Notes: a model not told the origin generated them from the letters alone. A DNA stretch of 64,000 nt from Ochrobactrum sp. BTU1 (GCA_018798825.1 CP076354.1:2102001-2166000); one strand, 5' to 3'; numbered from the stretch's first letter, positions 17,290 to 27,156 are shown. Translations and numbers: made by a program.

Positions 17290-17973
17290 ATGACAGGTCG
17301 TACAATACTGATTGTGGACGATGACGAAGATCTCCGCTCCATCCTCGTCGAACAGCTGGAGCTGTGCGAAGAATTCCAGATTCTTCAGGAAGACAACGCT
17401 ACCAAGGGCATCCAGACGGCCCGCAATGGCATTGTCGATCTGTTGATTATGGATGTTGGCCTGCCGGACATGGACGGGCGCGAAGCGGTTAAGCTTCTGC
17501 GCAAGGGCGGCTTCAAGGCTCCGATCATCATGCTTACCGGTCACGACACCGAATCGGACACGATTCTCGGTCTCGAATCGGGTGCGAATGATTACGTCAC
17601 CAAGCCGTTCAAGTTCGCGGTTCTGCTTGCCCGCATCCGCGCGCAGCTGCGCCAGCATGAGCAGAGTGAAGACGCGACATTCATCGTTGGTCCTTACACC
17701 TTCAAGCCAGGCCAGAAGCTGCTTCTCGATGAGAAGGGCAGCAAGATTCGCCTGACCGAAAAGGAAGCAGCCATCATCAAGTATCTCTATCGCGCCGGCG
17801 ACAAGGTCATTGGCCGCGATGTGCTGCTTGAGGAAGTCTGGGGCTATAATTCCGGCGTCACGACACACACGCTGGAAACCCATGTCTACCGTCTGCGCCA
17901 GAAAATTGAGAAGGATCCGTCCAACGCATCGCTTCTGGTTACAGAAAGCGGGGGATACAAACTTGTCCCATGA
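17290..17973 (+). CDS. cenR: OmpR-family response regulator, CenR/OtpR type
   Basis: A 227-residue two-domain regulator. The receiver domain has the acidic pocket DDDED, phospho-acceptor Asp in LLIMDVGLPDMDG, the Thr of IIMLTGHD and Lys of VTKPFKF. The C-terminal winged helix ends in the THTLETHVYRLRQKIE recognition-helix pattern. In Brucella the orthologue is known as OtpR/CenR, an envelope and division regulator, and is followed by a cyclic-nucleotide-binding protein gene, as here. I chose ATG at 17290 (MTGRTILIVDDD) because AACGAGG lies before it; an upstream ATG at 17263 adds nine residues. The orthology is from memory of sequence and gene order. Confidence 0.82.
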   Translation: MTGRTILIVDDDEDLRSILVEQLELCEEFQILQEDNATKGIQTARNGIVDLLIMDVGLPDMDGREAVKLLRKGGFKAPIIMLTGHDTESDTILGLESGANDYVTKPFKFAVLLARIRAQLRQHEQSEDATFIVGPYTFKPGQKLLLDEKGSKIRLTEKEAAIIKYLYRAGDKVIGRDVLLEEVWGYNSGVTTHTLETHVYRLRQKIEKDPSNASLLVTESGGYKLVP

Positions 17974-18007
17974 TGGACAGCGCCTGATGCGGGTGTAATG
18001 ACAAGCT

Positions 18008-18469
18008 ATGGCGCTCGATGACGATATTCGCATTCTCGGCTCAGTAGGCCTGTTCGAGTCTTTCACACCCGAACAGTTGCGTCTGCTCGCCTTTGGCGCA
18101 GAACGCCTTGTTCTGCGTGCCGGTCGTGAACTGTTCCGCGAGGGCCAGAGTGCCGATTGCGGCTATATCGTCGTATCTGGCAACATCACCTTGTTTCATG
18201 ATGCAGACGAAGGGCGGATCGCGATCCGCCCCGTCGGCCCCGGCGCGATGCTGGGCGAAATGGCGCTGATTGCGCAGACCACCCGCCTGACAGGCGCCCT
18301 GGCCGAAGAAGAGACCGAAGTCATCCGCATCAGCCGTGCGATCTTCCGGCGCATTCTGGAAGAATATCCGGAAGCCGCAGCATCGCTGCACGCCCATATC
18401 AGCAAAAACCTGCTGCAGCTGATTGCCGACATCGAAAAAGTCGCGCCACAGCTTAATGGCAACGACTAA
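18008..18469 (+). CDS. Cyclic nucleotide-binding domain protein
   Basis: A 153-residue stand-alone cNMP-binding (Crp-like beta-barrel) domain, with GRELFREGQSADCGYIVVSGNI and the phosphate-cassette-like region PGAMLGEMALIAQTTRL. The Arg and Thr of the cassette are present, so nucleotide binding is plausible. There is no DNA-binding helix-turn-helix, so it is not a CRP transcription factor. It follows the CenR-like regulator by 34 bp on the same strand; in Brucella the same neighbour has been annotated as a cAMP-dependent protein kinase regulatory subunit. It probably works with that regulator, but no partner kinase is visible. Confidence 0.85.
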   Translation: MALDDDIRILGSVGLFESFTPEQLRLLAFGAERLVLRAGRELFREGQSADCGYIVVSGNITLFHDADEGRIAIRPVGPGAMLGEMALIAQTTRLTGALAEEETEVIRISRAIFRRILEEYPEAAASLHAHISKNLLQLIADIEKVAPQLNGND

Positions 18470-18472
18470 AAC

Positions 18473-20050
18473 CTATAATTCAATGACCCGCTCGATACCG
18501 ATGGCATCCAGAAACGCCTGATCGTGGCTGACCAGCAGCAGGCCACCTTCATAGTCATTCAGGGCTGTTTCCAACGCTTCGATTGAATCGATATCGAGAT
18601 GGTTGGTCGGCTCATCAAGGATCAGTAATTCCGGCTTCAGCGTTCCGCCAAGAATGCAGGCCAGTGCAGCGCGCAGCAGTTCGCCACCACTCAAGCTCCC
18701 TGCAAGACGCGAGGTGCCCTCCCCGCGAAATGAAAAACGCGCTAATGCTGCATGAGCATCGTTATCACTCGCCCCCTTATTCAGTCTGCGGAAGTTCTCG
18801 TAAAGCGTTGCACCGCGGTCCATCAAGCTCATCTGCTGATCGAACATGGCAACCGGCACAAATCGTCTGATCTCGCCTGAAGTTGGCTGCAAATCGCCAG
18901 CAATCAACCGTAACAGCGAGGTTTTTCCAGCTCCGTTTGCGCCGCGAATGACGATACGCTCTGGCCCGACGATTCTGAGTGAGAAGTCGCGGATGACTGG
19001 GTTTTCTGGTACTGGCCCACCAAAAACATTGAGCATTTCGAGCACCACACGCCCGGAAGGCGAAAGCGCAGCCTCAATGTTAAAACGCATTGGCTTATTG
19101 CGCTCGACCTTTGCTTCCGCGTCGCGCAACTGGCTTTGCGCACGCTCGGCATTGCGCTCAGCAAGTAGCTCTCCGCGACCGCCGGTCTTCTGCGCCTTGT
19201 CGGCACGCGCATCCAGCAACAATTTGCTCATGCCCGCATCTGCACGGGATTTGCGCCCGCGCGCATCACTTTTTGCTTGCCGTTCTGCAGCTTCCTGCGC
19301 CTTGAGCCTGACCTGCTTTACATCGCGCTGAGCAAGCTCGAGATCGCGCGCGGCCCCTTCCCGCTCCAGTTCTTTCCGCTCGTGGTAGAAATCCCAATTG
19401 CCGCCATAAAGCGCCAACGCGCCTTGCGAGAGCTCGGCTATCGCATCCATTGACCGCAACAATTCGCGATCATGGCTGACGACAACAGCACCCCCCTGCC
19501 ATTTCGCAAGCATATCGGCAACAGCGTGACGGCCATCGCGATCAAGATTATTGGTCGGTTCATCCAGCAAAATAAGATCGGGCTTCTGAAACAGCAGTGC
19601 TGCAAGCGCTGCTCGCGTCTGCTGCCCGCCACTCAACTCGCAGAGCCGGGTTTGTGGCGAAAGCGAAATCCCGAACGACAGCAAAGCTTCATCGAAACGC
19701 TGAGGCAACAGCCAATCCGCTTGTTCGAAATCAACGTCAGTGCCCGCACCCGCTTCGATCCGTTCAAGCATTTCAAAGGCATCACGCGCGTCGAACAAAT
19801 CGGCGAGCGTCTGTTGAACGTCACCGCCGACATTCTGCGCAAGCATACCAATCCGGCTGCTGCGCGTGACGGATCCACTGGATGGTAACAAATCACCGCT
19901 CATGATTTTCAAAAGCGTGGATTTGCCAATACCATTACGCCCGACAAGGCCGATGCGACCTTCGGTTACACTGAAATTGATGCCTGAAAAGAGAGTACGG
20001 CCATCAGCCGTGACGCAGGAAATATCCTGAAGAGTGAGAAGAGAAGACAT
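18473..20050 (-). CDS. ABC-F family ATPase
   Basis: A 525-residue soluble protein with two ABC ATPase domains and no membrane segments. Walker A motifs are GRNGIGKST and GANGAGKTS; signature motifs are LSGGQQTR and LSGGELLR; Walker B motifs are LILLDEPTNN and LLILDEPTNH. A charged coiled-coil linker rich in Ala, Glu, Arg and Lys separates the domains. ABC-F proteins act on ribosomes, either in translation-factor roles or in antibiotic resistance. This one looks like a housekeeping type, but the subgroup is not assignable. ATG at 20050 is preferred over the one at 20077. It converges on the cNMP-protein gene with only 3 bp between stop codons. Confidence 0.88.
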   Translation of the reverse strand: MSSLLTLQDISCVTADGRTLFSGINFSVTEGRIGLVGRNGIGKSTLLKIMSGDLLPSSGSVTRSSRIGMLAQNVGGDVQQTLADLFDARDAFEMLERIEAGAGTDVDFEQADWLLPQRFDEALLSFGISLSPQTRLCELSGGQQTRAALAALLFQKPDLILLDEPTNNLDRDGRHAVADMLAKWQGGAVVVSHDRELLRSMDAIAELSQGALALYGGNWDFYHERKELEREGAARDLELAQRDVKQVRLKAQEAAERQAKSDARGRKSRADAGMSKLLLDARADKAQKTGGRGELLAERNAERAQSQLRDAEAKVERNKPMRFNIEAALSPSGRVVLEMLNVFGGPVPENPVIRDFSLRIVGPERIVIRGANGAGKTSLLRLIAGDLQPTSGEIRRFVPVAMFDQQMSLMDRGATLYENFRRLNKGASDNDAHAALARFSFRGEGTSRLAGSLSGGELLRAALACILGGTLKPELLILDEPTNHLDIDSIEALETALNDYEGGLLLVSHDQAFLDAIGIERVIEL

Positions 20051-20159
20051 GAAGAGCCCCGGAAACGTTGAAAACACTGGTCATTGAAAACAGTGCTGTA
20101 CGATCCATTGCTCTTTTCTCCTCTTCTGAACTTCGCTCTATATAGGCTTGAGCGTTCGA

Positions 20160-20966
20160 TTAATCCAGATCGAATGTCGCAATCACTGGTACGTGATCGG
20201 ATGGGCGATCCCAACCGCGTGCTTCACGCAGGATCTGTAGTCCCTGCATATGCGCTTCCAGATCAGCCGAACCCCAGATGTGATCGAGGCGGCGACCACG
20301 ATCGGCAGCATCCCAATCCTTGGCGCGATAGCTCCACCATGTATAGATTTTCTGGTCAGCCGGAATGACCTGACGCATCAGATCGCTCCACCCACCTTTC
20401 ACGCGCAAGTCTTCAAGCGTGGTGGTTTCAATCGGCGTGTGGCTTACGATTTTAAGCAGCTGCTTGTGCGACCAGACATCGTTTTCAAGCGGAGCGATGT
20501 TGAGATCACCCACGAGGATGGATGAATTACCATCCTGCCTGTCAGCCACAATCGCACGCATTTCCTCAAGGAAACCAAGCTTGTGCGCGAACTTTGGATT
20601 AACTTCCGGGTCTGGCTCATCACCACCGGCAGGCACATAGAAATTATGGATACGGAGCCTTTTTCCACCCGCTGCGACGACTGCACTTAAGTGACGGCAA
20701 TCACCCATCTCGCAAAAGCCGATTTTCTCGACATCGCTCAGTGGACGTTTCGAGATGGTTGCGACGCCGTGATAACCCTTCTGGCCACTGATCGCGATAT
20801 GCTCATAGCCAAGTGCGCGAAAGCCCTTGGAAGGGAACTGATCGTCGGGACATTTGGTTTCCTGAAGACAGAGAACATCCGGCTGATAGTCGCTTAAAAA
20901 CTGCTCGACCAGCGGCATGCGCAGACGAACAGAATTGATGTTCCAGGTAGCAACAGAAAATGTCAT
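20160..20966 (-). CDS. xthA: Exodeoxyribonuclease III
   Basis: XthA is the major AP endonuclease/3'-exonuclease in base-excision repair. The 268-residue protein has all exonuclease-endonuclease-phosphatase motifs: ATWNINSVR at the start, LCLQETKCPD (metal-binding Glu), the central VGDLNIAP (Asp and Asn), and the C-terminal GRRLDHIW and SDHVPVIATF (catalytic His). ATG at 20966 (MTFSVATWNINS) is preferred over the in-frame ATG at 20987 because the family begins there. It lies between the ABC-F gene and the LolA-like gene, all leftward. Confidence 0.95.
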   Translation of the reverse strand: MTFSVATWNINSVRLRMPLVEQFLSDYQPDVLCLQETKCPDDQFPSKGFRALGYEHIAISGQKGYHGVATISKRPLSDVEKIGFCEMGDCRHLSAVVAAGGKRLRIHNFYVPAGGDEPDPEVNPKFAHKLGFLEEMRAIVADRQDGNSSILVGDLNIAPLENDVWSHKQLLKIVSHTPIETTTLEDLRVKGGWSDLMRQVIPADQKIYTWWSYRAKDWDAADRGRRLDHIWGSADLEAHMQGLQILREARGWDRPSDHVPVIATFDLD

Positions 20967-21047
20967 GGAAATAAGACTCACAGCCATCAGAAGATGGCCG
21001 CGAACCTAACGATTTATCCCGCAAATGCAAATATCGAGCGTAAAGTT

Positions 21048-21740
21048 TTACTGGCCTTTGCGCTTCATCGCGATGCGCTGATAGTCGATCTTGAACATAT
21101 CGTCGGTAAAGCGCACACCGGTGCGCAAATTGAAGATCATCACCGTTGTATCAAGGCCTTGCGCATCGGTGATCGTCCACTGCTTCAGCTCATAAGTCTT
21201 TGGCTCGAACATCAGCGTAATCTTGGAGCTGCCGAACACTTTTTTGTCACCAATGACCAGTGTGGTCATATCCGGGTCCTGTTTGACGCTCTGAAGACGG
21301 CCACCGCCAAGGTCAATCTTATCGGAAAGAAGCAGCTTTAGCGGCGTGGTGCCCAGCGCATACATATCCCAGGTATCGAGCTTACGATTGTTGATGACAA
21401 CCTGATTTCCATCCGAAATCACGCGTACCGGCGAGTTGTTGTAATTGAAACGGATTTTGCCCGGACGCTCGATATAGAAAGTGCCGCCTGTCTGGTCGCC
21501 CTTCGGGCCAAACTGAACGAACTCACCGGTCATGGTGCGAACAGAAGAGAAATGATCTGCAATCTGCTGAGCGGCCGCGGCATTTCCCGCGCCCTGCGCC
21601 TGAGCCGCAACGGGAGTGAACACCGGCGCAACAGAACCAAGAATCAATGCTCCCAATCCGAGGAAGGCCGCGAAACGGCTGGCTTTCGCAAATGCGGAAA
21701 TGCGGGAGAACATCATCGGCAAACTCTCTCTTTTCATCAT
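21048..21740 (-). CDS. LolA-like outer-membrane lipoprotein carrier protein
   Basis: A 230-residue secreted protein: the signal peptide (hydrophobic core FAAFLGLGALILGSVAPVF, cleavage after AQA near residue 48) is followed by a LolA/LppC-type beta sheet, including MTGEFVQFGPKGDQTGGTFYIERPGKIRFNY. LolA ferries lipoproteins across the periplasm from LolCDE to LolB. It sits downstream of ftsK on the same strand, as in many Rhizobiales and in gammaproteobacteria (ftsK-lolA). The start may be ATG at 21716, which has a better AGAGAG ribosome site. It is shorter of features than E. coli LolA, so carrier function is inferred. Confidence 0.87.
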   Translation of the reverse strand: MMKRESLPMMFSRISAFAKASRFAAFLGLGALILGSVAPVFTPVAAQAQGAGNAAAAQQIADHFSSVRTMTGEFVQFGPKGDQTGGTFYIERPGKIRFNYNNSPVRVISDGNQVVINNRKLDTWDMYALGTTPLKLLLSDKIDLGGGRLQSVKQDPDMTTLVIGDKKVFGSSKITLMFEPKTYELKQWTITDAQGLDTTVMIFNLRTGVRFTDDMFKIDYQRIAMKRKGQ

Positions 21741-21816
21741 TCTCTAAAGGTAGATCGGCAGTTGGGCGCCAGTGTGGCAACTCAAAGTGTGGCAACTCAA
21801 GCTCACGAATTCTCGG

Positions 21817-24441
21817 CTAGAAATCGTCGTCGCCTGTCGGCACCAGTATTTCGCGCTTGCCGGCATGATTGGCAGGTCCAACGATACCTTCGTCTTCCAT
21901 GCGTTCGATGATCGAAGCAGCACGGTTATAGCCAATGCCCAAACGACGCTGGATATAGGAAGTCGAAGCCTTCTTGTCGCGCAGCACCACAGCCACAGCC
22001 TGATCATAAGGATCGTCGGAATTTTCAAGGTTAGACGTTCCAGCCGGACCGCCGCCTTCATCCTCTTCCTCATCTTCGGTGATGGCGTCGAGGTATTCGG
22101 GCACGCCCTGAAGTTTCAGGTGCTGAACAATACGCTCTACTTCGTCATCACCCACAAATGGACCATGTACGCGCTGAATGCGACCGCCACCGGCCATAAA
22201 CAGCATATCACCCTGACCAAGCAGCTGCTCGGCGCCCTGCTCGCCAAGGATAGTGCGGCTGTCGATCTTCGACGTAACCTGGAAGGAAATGCGGGTCGGG
22301 AAGTTGGCCTTGATCGTACCCGTGATAACATCGACAGATGGGCGCTGCGTTGCCATGATGACGTGGATGCCTGCGGCACGCGCCATCTGCGCCAGACGCT
22401 GCACCGTGCCTTCAATGTCCTTACCAGCCACCATCATCAGATCGGCCATTTCGTCGATGATCACGACGATATATGGCATTGGTTCAAGGTCGAGCTGCTC
22501 GGTTTCGTAGATCGCTTCTCCCGTATTCCGGTCAAAGCCGGTCTGAACGGTACGGGCGATCTGCTCACCCTTTTTCTGGGCCTGACCAACACGCTGGTTG
22601 AAGCCGTCAATATTGCGGACACCAACCTTGGACATCTTGCGATAGCGGTCTTCCATTTCGCGCACGGTCCACTTGAGCGCAACGACAGCCTTTTTCGGGT
22701 CGGTCACAACCGGCGTCAGAAGATGCGGAATACCGTCATAGATAGAGAGTTCCAGCATCTTCGGATCGATCATAATCAGACGGCATTCCTGCGGCGTCAT
22801 ACGATAGACCAGCGACAGGATCATGGTGTTGATCGCCACCGACTTACCCGAGCCGGTTGTACCAGCCACCAACACATGCGGCATCTTCGCAATATCGGCA
22901 ATCACCGGTTCACCGTTGATTGTTTTACCCAGCGCCAGCGCCAGCTTTGCCTTTGATTGTTCAAAGTCGCGGCTTGCCAGCATCTCGCGCAGATAAACCA
23001 TTTCGCGCTTCTGGTTCGGCAATTCGATACCGATGACATTGCGACCCGGAACAACGGCAACACGGGCTGCTATCGCGCTCATCGAGCGGGCGATATCATC
23101 CGCCAGACCAATCACACGAGATGATTTGATACCCGGAGCCGGTTCTAGTTCGTACAGGGTGACAACCGGACCCGGCTTCACATTGATGATTTCGCCGCGC
23201 ACGCCGAAATCTTCCAGCACGCCTTCAAGCAGACGCGCATTCTGTTCAAGCGCATCCTTGGACAGCGACGCATCGCGCTGTACGAGCTTAGGCTCAGCCA
23301 GATAATGCAGCGACGGCATTTCAAATGCGCCGCCTTCCTTGAGGAACGACGCCTGTGCTTCACGCTGGATGCGTGCGCCACTCTTAGGTGAAGGCGCACG
23401 TTCGCCAACGCGTGCTTTGGCGCGCTGTGGCGGTGCATCATGCCATTCCTGGCCTGCCAGCGGCGCACCATCGCCGTCATTATCGAAACCGTCATCCATT
23501 TCAAACGGCGGCTCTTGTGACGGAGCAGAACCAAATCCCGGATCATGGCGAGGACCGTTGCGCGTTTCAGCACTACGACGCACGCTGCGCATATCACCGA
23601 ACTCGTCTTCACGCGGCTTACGACGCTTCATGCCTGTAAGTCGCCTGAAAGTGGCGGTTGCACTGAGCATTGTATGCGTCATAGCACCGACGAATTGCGA
23701 AATGCCGCCCGATGCCGTTTCGTCGTCATTATCGTCGTCTTCGAAGTCGTCTTCCGCAGCACCGCGCGCGGCAGGCGTGTCGGCCAATACTTCGCGGCGA
23801 CCAATAATGCCACTTGCAAAAAGGCAGAGCCAAAGTGCTGGGAAGGCGAGCACCAGCGCAATGCCGGATGCTATCGCACCTTGTGGGAATGTACCGATGA
23901 AAATACCTGGGATGCGCAGCATCATGTCACCGAAGACACCGCCAAGGCCAATTGGCATTGGCCAGCTTTCCGGCACCGCAAAGCAGCTTGCAATGGCTGC
24001 GAACAGCAGGGCTGCGCCGAGCCAGGCAAAACTGCGCTTGGCAATGCGACTGATACCGCCACGCGTCATCAACAGCAGTGACCAGATGACCAGCGGGAGC
24101 AGAACTGGAACGCTTGCAAGGCCAAAGAACTGCATGGCGATGTCGGAGAATACCGCGCCCGGATAGCCAAGCGCATTGGTAACAGGGTTGTCTGTCGCAT
24201 GACTGAGGCTTGGGTCTGCAACATTCCATGTCGCCAGAGCCCCCACCGCAGCACCCGTAAGCGCAAGCAATCCCAGACCAAACAGGATATAAAATTGCCT
24301 GCGGAAGATATTGGCCAATCTCAGCCTGTCTTCCGAAATCCGCTCGTCACGCAGCGGGTATGAGGGCGAATATCCTTGCCGCATAAAGCCTGTCCCGAAC
24401 CATGTTTTGGTGCCCTGCGGCTTGTGAAGCCTCGGGCGCAA
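21817..24441 (-). CDS. ftsK: DNA translocase FtsK
   Basis: FtsK anchors at the septum and pumps the chromosome terminus toward XerCD/dif, linking division to segregation. The 874-residue protein has four N-terminal membrane helices (first about residues 50-75), then a short Asp/Glu/Pro-rich linker. The motor has Walker A GTTGSGKS and Walker [12 protein letters not shown], and the C-terminal winged-helix gamma domain ends with [21 protein letters not shown], which reads KOPS. The shorter linker is normal for alphaproteobacteria. A later ATG at 24384 (MRQGYSPSY) is possible. A palindromic CtrA box lies just upstream, and xerC is elsewhere in this window (40998). Confidence 0.95.
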   Translation of the reverse strand: MRPRLHKPQGTKTWFGTGFMRQGYSPSYPLRDERISEDRLRLANIFRRQFYILFGLGLLALTGAAVGALATWNVADPSLSHATDNPVTNALGYPGAVFSDIAMQFFGLASVPVLLPLVIWSLLLMTRGGISRIAKRSFAWLGAALLFAAIASCFAVPESWPMPIGLGGVFGDMMLRIPGIFIGTFPQGAIASGIALVLAFPALWLCLFASGIIGRREVLADTPAARGAAEDDFEDDDNDDETASGGISQFVGAMTHTMLSATATFRRLTGMKRRKPREDEFGDMRSVRRSAETRNGPRHDPGFGSAPSQEPPFEMDDGFDNDGDGAPLAGQEWHDAPPQRAKARVGERAPSPKSGARIQREAQASFLKEGGAFEMPSLHYLAEPKLVQRDASLSKDALEQNARLLEGVLEDFGVRGEIINVKPGPVVTLYELEPAPGIKSSRVIGLADDIARSMSAIAARVAVVPGRNVIGIELPNQKREMVYLREMLASRDFEQSKAKLALALGKTINGEPVIADIAKMPHVLVAGTTGSGKSVAINTMILSLVYRMTPQECRLIMIDPKMLELSIYDGIPHLLTPVVTDPKKAVVALKWTVREMEDRYRKMSKVGVRNIDGFNQRVGQAQKKGEQIARTVQTGFDRNTGEAIYETEQLDLEPMPYIVVIIDEMADLMMVAGKDIEGTVQRLAQMARAAGIHVIMATQRPSVDVITGTIKANFPTRISFQVTSKIDSRTILGEQGAEQLLGQGDMLFMAGGGRIQRVHGPFVGDDEVERIVQHLKLQGVPEYLDAITEDEEEDEGGGPAGTSNLENSDDPYDQAVAVVLRDKKASTSYIQRRLGIGYNRAASIIERMEDEGIVGPANHAGKREILVPTGDDDF

Positions 24442-24469
24442 TGAATCGGGGTGATCCTAGCCTTGCGAT

Positions 24470-24488
24470 GGTTAATTCCTCATTAACC
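24470..24488 (-). promoter_or_regulatory. CtrA-type binding box upstream of ftsK
   Basis: GGTTAATTCCTCATTAACC is an inverted repeat that fits the CtrA consensus TTAA-N7-TTAAC on both strands. It lies 29 bp before the first ftsK ATG, or about 86 bp before the alternative ATG at 24384. The consensus match is seen directly; regulation is inferred. Confidence 0.6.
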
Positions 24489-24513
24489 ATGCGACTTCTT
24501 ATGTGGAGAAATG

Positions 24514-24540
24514 AAAAAGGCGCGGTTTCCCGCGCCTTTC
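24514..24540 (-). terminator. Rho-independent terminator of amt
   Basis: AAAGGCGCGG and CCGCGCCTTT form a stem with a short T-rich loop, followed on the minus strand by five T. It lies about 25 bp beyond the amt stop codon, between amt and ftsK. Confidence 0.85.
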
Positions 24541-24562
24541 CCCTTCTTGAGACAACCCTGTT

Positions 24563-25864
24563 CTACTGAACAGACTCGCCGTGCAAAGCGATATCGAGGC
24601 CTTCCATTTCGGCCTGCTTGCTTGGACGCAGACCCATGATGGCCTTGATTACGTAGAGAATAATCGCGGTCGCGACTGCTGTGTAGACAATGGTAACGGC
24701 CGCACCGAAGAACTGCTTGCCCATGGTTGCACCTTCGCCCGCGGCGTTGATCGCAACATCGGCAAAAAAGCCCGTCAGGATCGCGCCAACAAAGCCGCCA
24801 ACGCCGTGTACGCCGAACGCATCGAGCGAGTCGTCATAACCAAGCGCATGCTTGAGCTTAACCGCTGCCACGTAGCAGATAAGGCCTGCGACGATACCGA
24901 TGATCAGCGCGCCTGTCGGATTGACGAAGCCTGCCGCAGGGGTAACAGCAACCAGACCAGCTACCGCGCCCGAAATAATACCGAGAACACTTGGCTTACC
25001 CGCGATTGCCCACTCAGCAAACATCCAGGCAAGAGCTGCACCAGCGGTCGCAACCTGCGTGTTGAGCATGGCGACAGCGGCGAGCGAATTTGCACCGGCA
25101 GCAGAACCTGCGTTGAAGCCGAACCAACCCACCCACAGAAGGGCTGCGCCGATAACCGAGAGAACAAGGTTGTGCGGCGCCATGTTGGTCTGGCCATAAC
25201 CGTCACGCTTACCGATGATCAGTGCTGCAACAAGACCTGCGACACCGGCATTGATGTGAACGACCGTACCGCCAGCGAAGTCGAGAACGCCGTCAGAGCC
25301 GAGGAAGCCGCCGCCCCATACCCAATGCGCAACCGGCACATAGACGATGAAGAGCCACAGAACCATGAAGACCAGCATGGAGGAGAACTTCATGCGCTCT
25401 GCAAACGAACCCGCAATCAGCGCAGGCGTGATAACCGCAAAGGTCATCTGGAACACGATGAAGAGGTATTCAGGGATGGTGCCGGTGAGCGAATCCATCG
25501 TTACGCCAGCAAGGAATGCCTTGTCGAAACCACCGATAAAGGCGTTCATCGAACCGCCATCGGTAAAAGCAAGCGAATAGCCGAAGAACATCCACAATAC
25601 CGACATCAGGCAGGTAATTGCGAAGCTCTGCATGACGGTGGAAAGCACGTTCTTCTTGCGCACCATGCCACCATAGAACAGCGCAAGACCAGGAATGGTC
25701 ATCATCAACACAAGTGCGGTTGAAGTCAGCATCCAGGCGGTATCGCCGGTATCAAGGGTCGGGGTTGGTGCAGCTGCGTCCTGTGCAAAAGCTGTTCCAG
25801 CCAGAGCGAGCAGTGCAGGCAGAGTGGCGAGAGCCGTTTGCTTGAATCTTCCAGTTATGAGCAT
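24563..25864 (-). CDS. amt: Ammonium transporter
   Basis: A 433-residue inner-membrane protein of the Amt/MEP/Rh family with a cleavable signal peptide (hydrophobic LATLPALLALAGTAFAQ, cut near residue 28) and about 11 helices. Family motifs include ALFYGGMVRKKNVLSTVMQ, the Asp/Gly-rich DFAGGTVVHINAGVAGL (conduction His) and GVHGVGGFVGAILTGFF (second His). Amt channels import ammonium when nitrogen is scarce and are usually gated by the PII protein GlnK, encoded just upstream. Here no glnK lies next to it. A sigma-54 promoter lies about 70 bp before the start codon. Confidence 0.95.
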   Translation of the reverse strand: MLITGRFKQTALATLPALLALAGTAFAQDAAAPTPTLDTGDTAWMLTSTALVLMMTIPGLALFYGGMVRKKNVLSTVMQSFAITCLMSVLWMFFGYSLAFTDGGSMNAFIGGFDKAFLAGVTMDSLTGTIPEYLFIVFQMTFAVITPALIAGSFAERMKFSSMLVFMVLWLFIVYVPVAHWVWGGGFLGSDGVLDFAGGTVVHINAGVAGLVAALIIGKRDGYGQTNMAPHNLVLSVIGAALLWVGWFGFNAGSAAGANSLAAVAMLNTQVATAGAALAWMFAEWAIAGKPSVLGIISGAVAGLVAVTPAAGFVNPTGALIIGIVAGLICYVAAVKLKHALGYDDSLDAFGVHGVGGFVGAILTGFFADVAINAAGEGATMGKQFFGAAVTIVYTAVATAIILYVIKAIMGLRPSKQAEMEGLDIALHGESVQ

Positions 25865-25930
25865 CGAGTATCTCCGTCGAATGGCGGCTTCAAACGCGTC
25901 TGCGCTGAAAAGACCGGTTCAAAGCTACAG

Positions 25931-25947
25931 AAACAAAAATCGTGCCA
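25931..25947 (-). promoter_or_regulatory. Sigma-54 (RpoN) promoter of amt
   Basis: On the minus strand the sequence is TGGCACGATTTTTGTTT. It matches the -24/-12 consensus TGGCACG-N4-TTGCW with one deviation (GT instead of GC at -12). It lies about 70 bp upstream of the amt start, which fits NtrC-activated nitrogen control. Confidence 0.7.
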
Positions 25948-26244
25948 GTTGCGCGCGATGGAACGGAGAAGATGCAATTTTTCTGATATTTGGCATTCAC
26001 GCGTAAAGTGAAATCAAAGGATAGAAACGGCATTTCCGCCCAAAATCCGGGCTTTTAAACAAACGAAATGCGCAGTCCAGCCCGAGAAAAATCTTGCCGT
26101 AAAAATAATAAACGGCTTCTCCCAGAAAGGGAAAAACCGCTTTAAGTGATTCATCGGATTCAGCTTTTGCGCTTGAAGCCCATTTTACGCAATCGACATA
26201 TGCATAAAATTTAATCGCATGCTTTTATGATGATTAAAATATCA
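25948..26244. other. Intergenic stretch upstream of the amt promoter
   Basis: About 300 bp between tesB and the sigma-54 promoter of amt, where glnK is found in many relatives. No frame of about 112 codons with a PII signature is present on either strand. I found no clear NtrC dyad, repeat copy or terminator. Confidence 0.5.
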
Positions 26245-27156
26245 TCACTTGTCTTTTTCATGCACACGGATAAGTCCTTCCTGCGCAACCGAGGCAATCA
26301 GAAGCCCTTCACGCGTATAGAGCGCACCGCGGTTAAACCCGCGCGCACTGGACGCGCTTGGCGTATCCTGGGTGTAAAGGAGCCAGTCATCGAGCCTGCA
26401 CGGGCGATGGAACCACATCGCATGATCAAGACTTGCCACCTGCAGATCTCGGTCAAAAATCGTGCGCCCATGCGGATGCAGAGATGTATCGAGCAAGGTC
26501 ATATCCGACAGATAGGCGAGAATGGCCGCCTGAAGTGCGCGATCATCCGGCACAATACCGCGCGCCCGCACCCAGACATGCTGACTTGGAGCCAGTTTCT
26601 CGCGCGAGAAATAATGTTTGAGAGATACCGGCTTGATCTCGATGGGGCGCTCCTGCTCCCAGTATTTGCGCACACCAGCCGGTGCCAGATGCAAATATTC
26701 TTCCTTGAGATCATGATCGCCGACAAGCTGCTCGGGCATCGGCAGGCCTTCCGGCATATCGATTTGATGATCAAGTCCCGTTTCATCGATCTGGAACGAC
26801 GCTGACAGCGTGAAGATCGCCTTGCCGTGCTGCTTTGCCAAAACGCGACGCGTGTTGAAGCTCGAGCCATCACGAATACGATCAACTTCATAGATGATCG
26901 GAATGGCCGGATCACCCGGACGTACAAAATAGCCATGCAGCGAATGAATATGCCGATCCGCATCAACCGTGCGCTGGGCCGCAATCAGCGCCTGTCCGAT
27001 CACCTGCCCGCCAAAAACGCGCTGCCAGCCCACCTGCGGACTATTGCCGCGGAAAAGATCCATTTCGAGCGTTTCAAGATCAAGTGTCGTCAGAAGCTGC
27101 TGCATGGCAGCGGTCTGCTTACCTTCAAATGCACTGGTCTTTTTATTATCGGACAT
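26245..27156 (-). CDS. tesB: Acyl-CoA thioesterase II
   Basis: TesB hydrolyses medium- and long-chain acyl-CoA to free fatty acid and CoA. The 303-residue double hot-dog protein has the N-terminal FRGNSPQVGWQRVFGGQVIGQAL, the middle SLHGYFVRPGDPAIPI, and the C-terminal DHAMWFHRPCRLDDWLLY with the catalytic Asp region. It is divergent from the UbiH-type gene across 137 bp. In Rhizobiales tesB often sits upstream of glnK-amt; here it is followed directly by amt. Confidence 0.94.
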   Translation of the reverse strand: MSDNKKTSAFEGKQTAAMQQLLTTLDLETLEMDLFRGNSPQVGWQRVFGGQVIGQALIAAQRTVDADRHIHSLHGYFVRPGDPAIPIIYEVDRIRDGSSFNTRRVLAKQHGKAIFTLSASFQIDETGLDHQIDMPEGLPMPEQLVGDHDLKEEYLHLAPAGVRKYWEQERPIEIKPVSLKHYFSREKLAPSQHVWVRARGIVPDDRALQAAILAYLSDMTLLDTSLHPHGRTIFDRDLQVASLDHAMWFHRPCRLDDWLLYTQDTPSASSARGFNRGALYTREGLLIASVAQEGLIRVHEKDK

